From the NCBI GenBank assembly GCA_965226245.1, contig CBDDCL010000015.1, forward strand, positions 4,774,001 through 4,838,000: a stretch of DNA of 64,000 nt. The letters are read 5' to 3'. Positions 7,789 to 16,025 of the stretch are shown here, one piece after another (positions within the stretch are counted from its first letter, which is position 1; every line of letters starts with the position of its first letter). The position numbers and the translations under genes were made by a program. Source of the stretch: CBDCYS01 sp965226245. GTDB taxonomy: Bacteria > Acidobacteriota > Terriglobia > Bryobacterales > UBA6623. The notes below the pieces were generated by a model. The model was not told the DNA's origin, searched no databases, and saw only the letters and a program-made list of their open reading frames with translations.

Positions 7789-9608
7789 TGTCAACGCCAA
7801 GTAGAAATGTCCTAATCGCTGCCAAGTAGAAATGTCCGCTTTGGGGCAGGTGGCTGGAGAGGCGATGGTAGAGTGGTTGGCGTTGAGGGCAGGGTCGCGC
7901 CTGCTCTTGATGCCCAAGGCCGAAGCGATGGAGCTGGCTCCCAAGCAATCGGCTGAAGCAGACGACCCTCTGGCCTCCCGGTCAGAGGGTTTTCTGTTCG
8001 TGACAGAGATTGCTTTGGTGAAGCTTCGGAGCGGAGGCCTTGGGCTTCGCCAACGCGACGATCGCCGGGCGCCGTTTGCCCGGCGCTCCCCATAGCGTCT
8101 TGGTTTGGCAGCGACTGCCAACTCAGCGCATCGGCCCGATGGGCGCTCCGCATAGAGTCTTGGTTTGGCAGCGACTCCTAGTCCTGCGTATCGTCTCGCC
8201 GAGCGCCGGATGCCTGCGCCGCTTGCCACACAGGCGGGCTGTCTTTCAGATCGAAGTCCTTCATCCAGTCGCTGCTTCGCTTGCCGGCAGCTTTGCCGCC
8301 AGCCTTCTCGGCCGCTGCCGCAGCGGGTTCCGCCTGGGCGCTCTTGGGCTGCGGGCGCTCCGATTGGGGCTGCGCGCCGCAGCGCTTCAGCGCCAGTTCG
8401 TGCTTGCCGAAGCGCGCGGCCAGGACGCCATCCAGGCGTCTCTCCACCCGCACTCGGCTGTTTCGCAGACCCGGCACAATCGCCTTGCGGTCGATTTGAT
8501 AGCTCTTTCCCCGGAAGCGAATCGTGTAGTCGTTGGCGACCTGCCGCGTCTCGACCTGGCTCAGCGCCGAGTCCAGATCGTGCTCGGGACCTAGCTCGCG
8601 ATGCGCCTCGTCGGGGTGAGCCGGCTGCACCCGCAACGTGGCGTTCCACCAGGGCAGAAACTCGCTTTCCAGGTAGGCGTTGGCCTGTTCGATCGTCGTG
8701 GCCCCGGCCACCCGCAGACCCTTCACCAGGCGGTCCTGGGCGGTGCCAAAGCTGCGCTCGACGCGGCCTTTGGCCTGCGGCGAATAGGCCGTGATCGATT
8801 CGATGTCCAGCTCCTGGAGCGCCCGCCCGATCTGCGTGGGAGGCAAGAGCTTGGGGTCCTCGCCGGCGCTGTTTTTGGGCGTGTTGACAAACAGGCTGGC
8901 GCGGTCGGTGTAGAAGGCTACGGGTCGGCCGTTTTGTTCCAGATACGTCTTCAGCAAACGGCGATTCTCTTCGCCCGAGTCGTGCCGGACGAAGCGCGCC
9001 AGCAACTCGCTGCTGGCGTCGTCGATCATGCCGATCAGGTACAGCTTCTCCCCGCGTCCCTCCAGCCAGTCGTGCTCGGAGGTGTCCCATTGCACCAGCT
9101 CGCCGCGGCAACTGCGGCGGGGCCGCCACGGATGCGGGCGTCCTGACTTGCGGCGGCGGGGCTTCCACAGGCCCGCGGCGGCCATCCAGCCCCGCAGCGT
9201 TTCGCGGCCGACTTGGACGCCGTGGCGCTGCTCGAGATACTCCGCCGCCAGAGTCGGGCCAAAGCCGGCGTAGACGGGTTGGGAGAGGATTGCCACGGCT
9301 TGTTTTTCCGCCTTGGCGCTGAGCTTGCGGTTGGACGCGCGGCCCCGCGCGGCATGGACCACGGCCTGGTCGCCTTCGCTGCGAAGCTTCGCCAGCAGCC
9401 GCCTCAGATGCCGTTCGCTGAGGCCCGTCTGCTGGGCGGCCTGCTTTTGCGTGATGAGTTTTTTGTCTGCTTTGCGCAGCGCCACCAGCCGGTCGCGCTC
9501 TCGTTGTGTCATTAGTAGTTGTCCTTGCTTGCTCACCCCTCCAGGCTGACCTTGTCAATAGGACATTTCTACTTGGCACGTTTAGGACATTATCACTCGG
9601 CAGCGACA
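7789..9608 (-). mobile_element. ISNCY/IS1202-like insertion sequence with 16-bp target duplication
   Basis: The element is 1820 bp. Its ends begin TGTC and carry imperfect inverted repeats (left TGTCAACGCCAAGTAGAAAT..., right in reverse TGTCGCTGCCGAGTGATAAT...), both continuing GTCCTAA. Each end holds a second inner copy of the gccaagtagaaatgtcc motif (7821-7837 and, reversed, 9561-9577). It is flanked by gcctggccgccagcca at 7773-7788 and 9609-9624, a perfect 16-bp duplication. It carries one transposase gene on the minus strand. Confidence 0.88.
8178..9512 (-). CDS. ISNCY-like DDE transposase
   Basis: The 444-residue product starts at the ATG at 9512, placed by an AAGGA nine bases upstream. 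The N-terminus holds a helix-turn-helix (TQKQAAQQTGLSERHLRRLL), then an rve-type integrase core. The catalytic acids are visible as QWDTSEHDW, FYTDRASLF and the E of QAKGRVERSFGTAQDR. A Mu-transposase-like beta-barrel (YTIRFRGKSYQID) and a charged, Ala-rich tail follow. It lies wholly within the IS at 7789-9608 and resembles the transposase at 20543-21808, which has the same GFGPTLAAEYL/RFGPTLAAEHL and SPQAKGRVER segments. The gene looks intact, so the element may be active. Confidence 0.9.
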   Translation of the reverse strand: MTQRERDRLVALRKADKKLITQKQAAQQTGLSERHLRRLLAKLRSEGDQAVVHAARGRASNRKLSAKAEKQAVAILSQPVYAGFGPTLAAEYLEQRHGVQVGRETLRGWMAAAGLWKPRRRKSGRPHPWRPRRSCRGELVQWDTSEHDWLEGRGEKLYLIGMIDDASSELLARFVRHDSGEENRRLLKTYLEQNGRPVAFYTDRASLFVNTPKNSAGEDPKLLPPTQIGRALQELDIESITAYSPQAKGRVERSFGTAQDRLVKGLRVAGATTIEQANAYLESEFLPWWNATLRVQPAHPDEAHRELGPEHDLDSALSQVETRQVANDYTIRFRGKSYQIDRKAIVPGLRNSRVRVERRLDGVLAARFGKHELALKRCGAQPQSERPQPKSAQAEPAAAAAEKAGGKAAGKRSSDWMKDFDLKDSPPVWQAAQASGARRDDTQD

Positions 9609-9712
9609 GCCTGGCCGCCAGCCAGATCCAGTTCGTCGCCGTTCATCTACAATAGGAGGCTCATTTCTCCGATGGCCTTGTAAGCAGCTGGCTCCTTGCA
9701 GGACAGAACTTA

Positions 9713-11971
9713 ATGAACTGGTCCTCCACTCTCGTTCTTTTCATCTTCCTTTCAACAGCGCTTGCCGGGACAGCGCAAGTGCGGCGGGAGAACAGCCACC
9801 CCAAGCGCGTGCGCGCCTATCGCGTCGAGCAGCCCCCGACACTCGATGGCCGGGTGATCGAAGAGATGTGGCGCCAAATCGAACCGGCCACGCAGTTCAT
9901 CCAGCAAAATCCGGTCGAAGGTGATCCCGCCAGCGAAGAAACCGAGGTTCGCGTGGCCTTCGACGATGAGAATCTCTATTTCGGAATCATCTGCTTCGAT
10001 TCCGATCCGGAGAATATCGTCGTCACTCAGAACCGCCGGGATGGAGAGCTGCGGGACACCGACTCAATACAGATCCTCCTTGACACCTTCAACGACGACC
10101 AGAATGCGTTCATCTTCGGCACCAGCCCCACTGGGATCGAGTTTGACGCCCAAGTCTCGAAGGCAGGTCAGCAGCGGGGAGGCGGCGGCGGACCCGCGCG
10201 GGCTGGCGGGGCCGGCGGCGCGCAACGTGGCGGCGCGGCAGCCTTCAACTTGAACTGGGACGCCGTCTGGGAGGTCCGCTCGCAAATCACGGATCGCGGC
10301 TGGGAAAGCGAGATCGCGATACCTTTTCGAACCTTGCGCTACCACCCCGGCGCCGATCAGGTCTGGGGTATGAACGTTTCCCGAAATCTCCGGCGGCGCA
10401 ACGAGCAGTCCTTTTGGGCGCCCGTGTCGCGCGCCTTCGAGCTAACGCAAATCGAGCTGGCCGGCGATCTCTATGGGCTCGAAACCACTGCCCAGCGCAA
10501 CTTGAAGCTGCTGCCGTATGTTGTGGGCGGATTCACGCAGAACTACGCGCTGTCGGGCGATCAGACCGACGTCGAACTCGATGCAGGCCTTGATCTCAAA
10601 TACAGTGTGACGCCCAGTCTCACCCTCGACGCAACTTTCAACACTGACTTCGCGCAGGTCGAGGTCGATGACGAGCAGATCAATCTCACTCGCTTCGACC
10701 TGTTCTTTCCCGAGAAGCGGCCTTTCTTTGTCGAAAATTCGGGCTTCTTCGAGTTCGGGTCCGCCCGCGAAGTGGAGATCTTTTTCTCCCGGCGCATCGG
10801 CCTCGACGAGAACCGGGAGCAAGTGCCGATCGACGCTGGAGTCAGGCTGAGCGGAAAAGCCGGCCCCTACCAGGTTGGTTTGCTCAACATGCAAACCCGC
10901 AGCGTCGACAACGCGGCGCCGGCCAACAATTATAGCGTCGCGCGCTTCAGCCGCGAGCTGCCGAACCGCTCCTCCATCGGCGTCATCGGGGTGAACCGCG
11001 AATCGACATCCAGCTTCGGCGATTCGGTTCCCTACAACCGCACCTTCGGCGCCGACGCCAATTTCGGGATCGGTAAGTTCGGCAACTGGTCCAACTTTGT
11101 GGCCAAGACCAGCAGTCCGCATCTCGAAGGCAGCGACGACCACGCCTATTCCACGAGCTTTCGGTACGACGATGCAACGCACCAGTTCAACCTGGGTTAC
11201 CTGGAAGTCGGCCGCAACTTCAATCCCGAGGTGGGGTTCGTTCGCCGGGTAGCTATTCGCAAGCCTTCGTATTTCTACCGCTACAGCCACTACCCCAAAA
11301 CCGGCCCTATCCGCAGCGTCGAGCCGCACCATTTCGCGCAACACTGGCTCACGCTTGGGACCAACGAGTGGGAATCAGGATTCGAGCACAATCACATCGA
11401 CACCCGCTGGCACAACGGTGGTCGTCTCGGCATCGCTGTGAACCGCAATTTCGAGCGCCTGGATCAGCCCTTCGAGATCTTCCCCGGAATCCGGATCCCG
11501 GCCGGACGTTATCGCTTCAGCGAAGTGATCGCAAACTTTGGCAGCGATCCCAGCGCGCGGTTCTTCGTCAGCGGCAACGCCGCCACCGGAAACTTCTATG
11601 ACGGCACGATCCGGTCGCTGAGCGCCACCGGCGGCTACCGCCGCGGGAAGAATCTTACTTGGACCGGCTCCTGGGTCCGCAACTTCATCGATCTGCCGGT
11701 CGGGAACTTCAACACTGACCTGGTGGGACTGCGCTTCAACTGGTCGTTCACGACGAAGAGTTTCTTGCAGACCTTCAGCCAGTACAACAGCCGCACCAAC
11801 CAGGTCGGTCATAACGTGCGGCTGGGGCTGCTGTCGACTTCCAGCACCGGATTTTTCGTCGTCTATAACACCCGGCAGTTGAGCAGAGATTTCCTGGATC
11901 CCCACGAGGTCCAGCGCCGCACCCTGTCAAGAGCGTTATTCGTCAAGTTCAATTATTTGCTGGATTACTGA
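9713..11971 (+). CDS. CBM9-like / DUF5916 outer-membrane protein
   Basis: The 752-residue protein starts at the ATG at 9713, preceded by AGGA. A signal peptide (about residues 1-22) leads into a CBM9-like sandwich (PTLDGRVIEEMW, VRVAFDDENLYFGIICFDSD, DTDSIQILLDTFNDD). A Gly-rich insert (about residues 153-178) follows, and then a DUF5916 region (FPEKRPFFVENSGFFEFG) of repeated amphipathic strands. The C-terminus FVKFNYLLDY ends in an aromatic residue, as outer-membrane barrels do. Members are common in Acidobacteriota and Bacteroidota; a role in surface binding or uptake is assumed, not proved. It stands alone between mobile or palindromic sequences. Confidence 0.85.
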   Translation: MNWSSTLVLFIFLSTALAGTAQVRRENSHPKRVRAYRVEQPPTLDGRVIEEMWRQIEPATQFIQQNPVEGDPASEETEVRVAFDDENLYFGIICFDSDPENIVVTQNRRDGELRDTDSIQILLDTFNDDQNAFIFGTSPTGIEFDAQVSKAGQQRGGGGGPARAGGAGGAQRGGAAAFNLNWDAVWEVRSQITDRGWESEIAIPFRTLRYHPGADQVWGMNVSRNLRRRNEQSFWAPVSRAFELTQIELAGDLYGLETTAQRNLKLLPYVVGGFTQNYALSGDQTDVELDAGLDLKYSVTPSLTLDATFNTDFAQVEVDDEQINLTRFDLFFPEKRPFFVENSGFFEFGSAREVEIFFSRRIGLDENREQVPIDAGVRLSGKAGPYQVGLLNMQTRSVDNAAPANNYSVARFSRELPNRSSIGVIGVNRESTSSFGDSVPYNRTFGADANFGIGKFGNWSNFVAKTSSPHLEGSDDHAYSTSFRYDDATHQFNLGYLEVGRNFNPEVGFVRRVAIRKPSYFYRYSHYPKTGPIRSVEPHHFAQHWLTLGTNEWESGFEHNHIDTRWHNGGRLGIAVNRNFERLDQPFEIFPGIRIPAGRYRFSEVIANFGSDPSARFFVSGNAATGNFYDGTIRSLSATGGYRRGKNLTWTGSWVRNFIDLPVGNFNTDLVGLRFNWSFTTKSFLQTFSQYNSRTNQVGHNVRLGLLSTSSTGFFVVYNTRQLSRDFLDPHEVQRRTLSRALFVKFNYLLDY

Positions 11972-12017
11972 GGCCGCATTCCGAGCGGCGCCGAAGTGGC
12001 CAAGACCAGCACGACAC

Positions 12018-12130
12018 GAACAGAGCCGCGCCCGCAAGGGTGCGGTCGAGTCTGGCAGTGACCGCATTCCGGTGGCGGCCCCGACGCACTGACTACCCTC
12101 GACCGCACCCTTGCGGGCGCGGCTCTGTTC
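12018..12130. repeat. Large palindromic repeat, copy 1 (33-bp arms)
   Basis: A perfect 33-bp inverted repeat (12018-12050 with 12098-12130, core agccgcgcccgcaagggtgc) surrounds a 47-bp loop. A second copy lies at 13116-13226 in the opposite orientation with a similar loop sequence (tctggcagtgaccgcattcc). On either strand it would form a very stable hairpin, and it may stop transcription from the DUF5916 gene. Confidence 0.9.
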
Positions 12131-12211
12131 CCCACGAATAAAATTTCAAATATCTTTGGCTAGTTCTAGTCAGGCAAGACCGGCAAGACCTTGATCCTCC
12201 CGTAAGGCAAC

Positions 12212-13000
12212 ATGGACTACATCCTCGTCACCGCCGCTTCACTCCTCGTTGCAGCCCTGACCCTCTTCTCGGGATTCGGCCTGGGGACGCTGCTCATGCC
12301 AGTCTTCGCGCTGTTTTTCCCTCTGCCGCTCGCGGTCGGGGCGACCGCGGTTGTGCACCTGGCTAACAACCTGTTCAAGTTGATCCTGGTGGGCCGCCAC
12401 GCTTCTGGTCCCGTGACACTTCGCTTTGGCGTCCCGGCGATACCGGCGGCATTGGTGGGAGCCTTCCTCCTCGCGCGGATGTCCGGCCGCCCCGCGCTGC
12501 TCACCTACCATCTCGGCGGCCGCGCGATTGATCTCACCTGGCTCGGGCTTGCCATGGGCGCCCTCATCACGTTCTTCGCGCTGGCCGACTTAGTGCCGCT
12601 GTTCGACGACCTTCGCATCCCGAAAAAGTGGCTTTCGACTGGAGGCGCCATTTCCGGCTTTTTCGGAGGGGTCTCCGGCCACCAAGGGGCGTTGCGGGCC
12701 GCCTTTCTGACCAACTGCGGTCTTTCGAGAGATGCTTTCATCGGCACCAGCGTGGTGTGCGCCACGCTGGTTGACCTGACCCGGCTGGGTGTCTACGGCT
12801 CGACAGTCTTCCAGCGCGGCGCCGCCGGACTGCAGGACCCCGGAACCCAGAGCCTGCTGGGGGTGGCGGCGTTGGCCGCGTTCGCCGGCTCATTCCTCGG
12901 CGCGCGCCTCGTCAAGAAGGTCAAGCTGCGCACGGTTCGCCGTCTGGTCGGCGCTTTGCTTCTTTTGCTGGGATTGGGAATCGGCGCCGGCGTCGTGTAG
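12212..13000 (+). CDS. TauE/SafE (TSUP) family anion permease
   Basis: This 262-residue inner-membrane protein has about eight hydrophobic segments and no signal peptide other than the first helix. The motif FSGFGLGTLLMP near the N-terminus and its half-repeat GFFGGVSGHQGALRAAF near residue 150 are the paired signatures of TSUP proteins, which move sulfite, sulfoacetate or related organic anions. The start ATG at 12212 has AAGG upstream. The gene stands alone between two inverted copies of a large palindrome, so it is probably a single-gene unit insulated on both sides. Substrate cannot be told. Confidence 0.87.
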   Translation: MDYILVTAASLLVAALTLFSGFGLGTLLMPVFALFFPLPLAVGATAVVHLANNLFKLILVGRHASGPVTLRFGVPAIPAALVGAFLLARMSGRPALLTYHLGGRAIDLTWLGLAMGALITFFALADLVPLFDDLRIPKKWLSTGGAISGFFGGVSGHQGALRAAFLTNCGLSRDAFIGTSVVCATLVDLTRLGVYGSTVFQRGAAGLQDPGTQSLLGVAALAAFAGSFLGARLVKKVKLRTVRRLVGALLLLLGLGIGAGVV

Positions 13001-13115
13001 AGTGGAGCGCCTTCTCTCGCTTGGCTTCGACCCGAACAGGCGCCTGAACAACTGCTGGCTGAAAGCCAGCAGGTTCGTGTGTGACTGAAAGTCGCCTGAA
13101 GCGCGGCTTGGCCGA

Positions 13116-13226
13116 AACAGAGCCGCGCCCGCAAGGGTGCGGTCGAGGGGAGTCCGTGCGTCGGGATCGCCATCGGAATGCGGTCACTGCCAGACTGGAC
13201 CGCACCCTTGCGGGCGCGGCTCTGTT
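13116..13226. repeat. Large palindromic repeat, copy 2 (29-bp arms)
   Basis: A perfect 29-bp inverted repeat (13116-13144 with 13198-13226) with the same arm sequence as the copy at 12018-12130. The loop, read on the reverse strand, matches the loop of copy 1 with a few changes, so the two copies are inverted relative to each other around the TSUP gene. Confidence 0.9.
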
Positions 13227-13286
13227 GAGAACCCTCGCTTGAAGCTGACCGCCTGAAAGGCGGTGGGTTTAGACCTGGTGATTGAA

Positions 13287-13796
13287 CTAAACAACGACAT
13301 GTTCTTGCCGCGGCCACACCCTCAAGAGCCGCCGGATCAACACCAACTGCCCCACGTGATAGGCGTTGTGATCGGCCACAAGCATTGCCTCCCGCAGGAC
13401 GGTTTGCCCGTCGCCATGCGGAATCGCGGCATAAAGATCGACCGCCGGGTCCCTGACCAGGTTCTCCATCTCTTGAAGATCCCGGCGGAACGTCGCCACC
13501 GATCGATCCCAGGCGGCGTCATCCGGCGGTGAGTCGCTGTCGGGCCAGTAGCCGCCGGGGAAGTCCGGCGAAATGTGATTGGCATCGCGGCTGAATTCAA
13601 GAATGTCCCATTGCGCGATCCGCAGGTGCTCGACGATCTGCCACGCTGTATAGGGCAGGCCTTGCGGTCTGACGCCGCGCGCTTCCGCCGGGAAGTCCTT
13701 GACCACATCGTCGAACATGAGGTGCGCGTTCTTCGCGCGCAGCAGGCTGGCAAGATGCTCACGCAAGGATGAGTCGTGCGAGGGTGTTTGCGGCAC
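13287..13796 (-). CDS. DinB-family protein
   Basis: The 169-residue protein has the four-helix DinB/DUF664 layout with the expected metal histidines: H in QIVEHLRIAQWD, and both in ADHNAYHVGQLVL. It starts at a GTG at 13796 with AGGAGG six bases upstream. Such proteins are small metal-dependent thiol transferases or stress proteins of mostly unknown substrate. It is divergent from nothing obvious: upstream is a long non-coding stretch with repeats, and downstream a palindromic repeat. No operon partner is present. Confidence 0.85.
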   Translation of the reverse strand: MPQTPSHDSSLREHLASLLRAKNAHLMFDDVVKDFPAEARGVRPQGLPYTAWQIVEHLRIAQWDILEFSRDANHISPDFPGGYWPDSDSPPDDAAWDRSVATFRRDLQEMENLVRDPAVDLYAAIPHGDGQTVLREAMLVADHNAYHVGQLVLIRRLLRVWPRQEHVVV

Positions 13797-14213
13797 ACCG
13801 AGCCTCCTCGGGCAGGATTCGGAACCGCCAGTGTGTCTATTATAGCCGGACCCCGCCTGCTACAATGAGAACGGTATCCAGTAGCGGACCAGCCCGCGAG
13901 GCAAAGCTGGAAACAAGCAAGCTGGCGACAAGCCGATGTGGCGCACGTCTCCAGACGTGCCGTGTCGCCATTCCTGGCGACATGTCTTAGTGGCATGGTC
14001 TTACTGGGATAGTCTTGCGCGGCAGTGGCCGTCCACCCGAGTTGCCGCCAATTCGCCCGCCTTGGCAAGCGACAAGAAAACCCTCAAATCCGCAAGAAAA
14101 CCTGTCGCTTTGCGAGGGAACCTGCCACGGTCCCGCCGCCGCCTGCAACCGCAGGCACTGAAAACAAAAACATTATCGGTTGACACCATGACGAGGCGTC
14201 GAAAATGGCCCAG
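13797..14213. other. Non-coding stretch with a small hairpin
   Basis: No credible gene. It contains a perfect hairpin, gcacgtctc/cagacgtgc-type, at 13943-13960. Farther on, an A-rich run and a TTGACA at about 14180 look like a promoter start, without a good -10 at the right distance. Confidence 0.4.
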
Positions 14214-14253
14214 ATCCTGCCATATTCTGCCATTCTCTGCCATTTCCGGACAT
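14214..14253. repeat. Four 10-bp tandem repeats
   Basis: atcctgccat, attctgccat, tctctgccat and ttccggacat follow each other with an exact 10-bp period, in a locally AT-richer segment that continues into aaatttatacc. The period equals about one helical turn, so same-face protein binding is possible. Confidence 0.5.
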
Positions 14254-14352
14254 TTTGTAAAGAAAATTTATACCTCAACCCGCAACCTCTTTGTTTCCAT
14301 CACTTCGCCAGGCCGTGGCCACTGACATCCCGGCCTGCCGCTGCAGGGTCAG

Positions 14353-14420
14353 GAGCCGCGCGCGTCAGCAAGCGGTTGCCGCTGGTCTGTCCCGCAACCG
14401 CTTGCTGACGCGCGCGGCTC
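14353..14420. repeat. Perfect 27-bp inverted repeat
   Basis: The arms 14353-14379 and 14394-14420 are exact complements (core gccgcgcgcgtcagcaagcg) around a 14-bp loop. It lies 68 bp past the enolase stop and could end that transcript, though no U-run follows. A single arm with small differences recurs at about 37385-37411. Confidence 0.88.
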
Positions 14421-14487
14421 GGTGTGACCTGTCAAGTCCGGGCGTACGAATCCAGACGCTCGGGTTCCGGAGCGAGCAGCAGCCGGA

Positions 14488-15777
14488 TCACGAAACCCAG
14501 CGCGCAAACGCCTGCTTCCCTGCATACCGTGCGTTGTCCCCAAGCTCGGCCTCGATTTGCAGCAGCCGGTTGTATTTCGCCACGCGGTCGCTCCGGCAAG
14601 TGGAGCCGGTCTTGATCTGGCCGCCGCCCGCGGCCACGGCCAGGTCGGCGATGGTGGTGTCTTCGGTCTCGCCCGAGCGGTGCGAAATGATGAAAGTGTA
14701 ATTGTTCTGGCGGGCGATTTCGATGCATTCCAGTGTCTCGGTGACCGTCCCGATTTGATTCAGCTTGATCAGGATGGAATTGCCGAGCCCCTCGGCGATG
14801 CCCTTCTTGAATATCTCGGGATTGGTCACGAACAGATCGTCACCCACGAGCTGAATGCGGCCGCTCAGCTTGGCGCCTTCCGTCTTCCAGCCCTCGTGGT
14901 CGATCTCGGAGAAGCCGTCCTCCAGCGAAAGCAGCGGATAGCGGTCGATCCACCGAGACCACATCTCTCCAAGCTCCGCCGCCGTCTTGCGGCTGCCGTC
15001 GGACTGGCTGAAGACATAAGCTCCGTCCTCGTAAAACTCGCTCGCGGCGGGGTCCATGGCGATGGCAATCTCGTCGCCCGGCTGATAACCGGCCTTTTCG
15101 ATCGCCTCGACCAGCAGTTCCATCGGCTCTTCGTTGGACTTCAGGCTGGGCGCGAAACCGCCCTCGTCGCCGGTCGCGGTCTCATACCCCTTGGCCGCCA
15201 GGATGCCCTTCAAGGTATGGAACGTTTCCGTGGCCGCCCGCAAGGCGTCGCCGAAGGTCCCCAGGCCCAGTGGCAGGATCATGAACTCCTGAATGTCCAC
15301 GTTGTTGTCGGCATGCTGGCCGCCGTTGAGAATATTCAGCATGGGAACCGGCAGCGTGTACTGCTGCCGATCGGCTAACGAGCGGTAGAGCGAAACTCCT
15401 TTTTCGGCGGCGACGGCATGGGCCACGGCCATCGATACGCCGAGAATGGCATTAGCGCCCAGCCGGCCTTTGTTGGGCGTGCCGTCCAGCTCGACGAGCT
15501 TGCGGTCGAGCGCGGCCTGATCGGCGCCCTTGAACCCCTTGAGCGCGCTGAGGATCTCGCCGTTTACGTTCTGGACAGCCTTTTGCACCCCCTTGCCGTT
15601 GAAGCGGCTCTTGTCACCGTCGCGCAGCTCAACCGCTTCGTTGATGCCGGTCGAAGCGCCGGACGGGACCCGCGCGAGGCCCTGGGCGCCGCTGCCGAGC
15701 GTGGCCCCGACCTGAACCGTGGGATTGCCGCGCGAATCAAGAATTTCGAGTGCTTGAAGATGAGTAATTTCCAACAT
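14488..15777 (-). CDS. eno: Enolase
   Basis: The 429-residue protein converts 2-phosphoglycerate to phosphoenolpyruvate in the cytoplasm. It is full length and keeps the family signatures: ILDSRGNPTVQ at the N-terminus, GASTGINEAVELRDGD, NILNGGQHADN, the Mg-binding and catalytic region SLEDGFSEIDHEGW, GDDLFVTNP, IKLNQIGTVTETL and SHRSGETEDT. It starts at the ATG at 15777, giving MLEITHLQALEILDSRG; the Shine-Dalgarno is weak. It is a single gene; the kinase gene beyond an IS110 remnant runs the other way. Confidence 0.98.
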   Translation of the reverse strand: MLEITHLQALEILDSRGNPTVQVGATLGSGAQGLARVPSGASTGINEAVELRDGDKSRFNGKGVQKAVQNVNGEILSALKGFKGADQAALDRKLVELDGTPNKGRLGANAILGVSMAVAHAVAAEKGVSLYRSLADRQQYTLPVPMLNILNGGQHADNNVDIQEFMILPLGLGTFGDALRAATETFHTLKGILAAKGYETATGDEGGFAPSLKSNEEPMELLVEAIEKAGYQPGDEIAIAMDPAASEFYEDGAYVFSQSDGSRKTAAELGEMWSRWIDRYPLLSLEDGFSEIDHEGWKTEGAKLSGRIQLVGDDLFVTNPEIFKKGIAEGLGNSILIKLNQIGTVTETLECIEIARQNNYTFIISHRSGETEDTTIADLAVAAGGGQIKTGSTCRSDRVAKYNRLLQIEAELGDNARYAGKQAFARWVS

Positions 15778-15875
15778 GCTAGAGAAGATGGAGTGACCTG
15801 TCCATCCGCGTCTGTCGCGGATTACGCTTTAACGTGAGAACAGATGCGCAGAGCCGCATCGAGGAGGACAGGTTC

Positions 15876-16025
15876 ATGACGAAGTTTAGCAAGCACATTG
15901 GACTGGATGTTCACAAGGAAACGATTGCGGTCGGGATCGCCGACGGAAGGGGCGGTCACACCATATCAGCTGGATGGAAGGCTGTCGCCATCTATCCGCG
16001 AAACGGTATAATTGGACCGCCGTGA
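15876..16025 (+). pseudogene. 5' remnant of an IS110-family transposase
   Basis: Starting at the ATG at 15876 with GAGGAGG upstream, the frame reads MTKFSKHIGLDVHKETIAV then GIADGRGG, the N-terminus of the IS110 DEDD transposase (GLDVHKE includes the first catalytic Asp). After about 28 codons the similarity stops and the frame runs through unrelated sequence to 16025. So only the head of an IS110-type element remains, just upstream of the kinase gene. The IS sequence may supply part of that gene's leader. Confidence 0.8.

Larger units (their letters stand above)
7644..9655 (+). pseudogene. C-terminal remnant of an Oar-like TonB-dependent receptor, split by an IS
   Basis: The left part (7644-7788) reads NFKVTERIGVQFRSEFFNLF and then NNANFGRPNSSFD, the usual last strands of acidobacterial Oar-type TonB-dependent receptors (FRxEFFNLFNxxNFG). 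The insertion sequence at 7789-9608 interrupts it. After removing the IS and one 16-bp target copy, the frame continues at 9625-9655 as QIQFVAVHLQ and stops at TAG, like the QIQxALK ends of the family. Only about 60 codons remain and the 5' side is replaced by the dispersed repeat, so the gene was already dead or deleted. Confidence 0.75.

Noticed and set aside
7672..9579. A 635-residue Arg-rich minus-strand frame
   Set aside because: It is a shadow of the ISNCY-like transposase gene in a different frame with biased composition.
12018..12130. Intrinsic terminator
   Set aside because: The stem is far longer than a terminator stem, has a large loop and no U-run; it is better described as a palindromic repeat, though it may still stop transcription.
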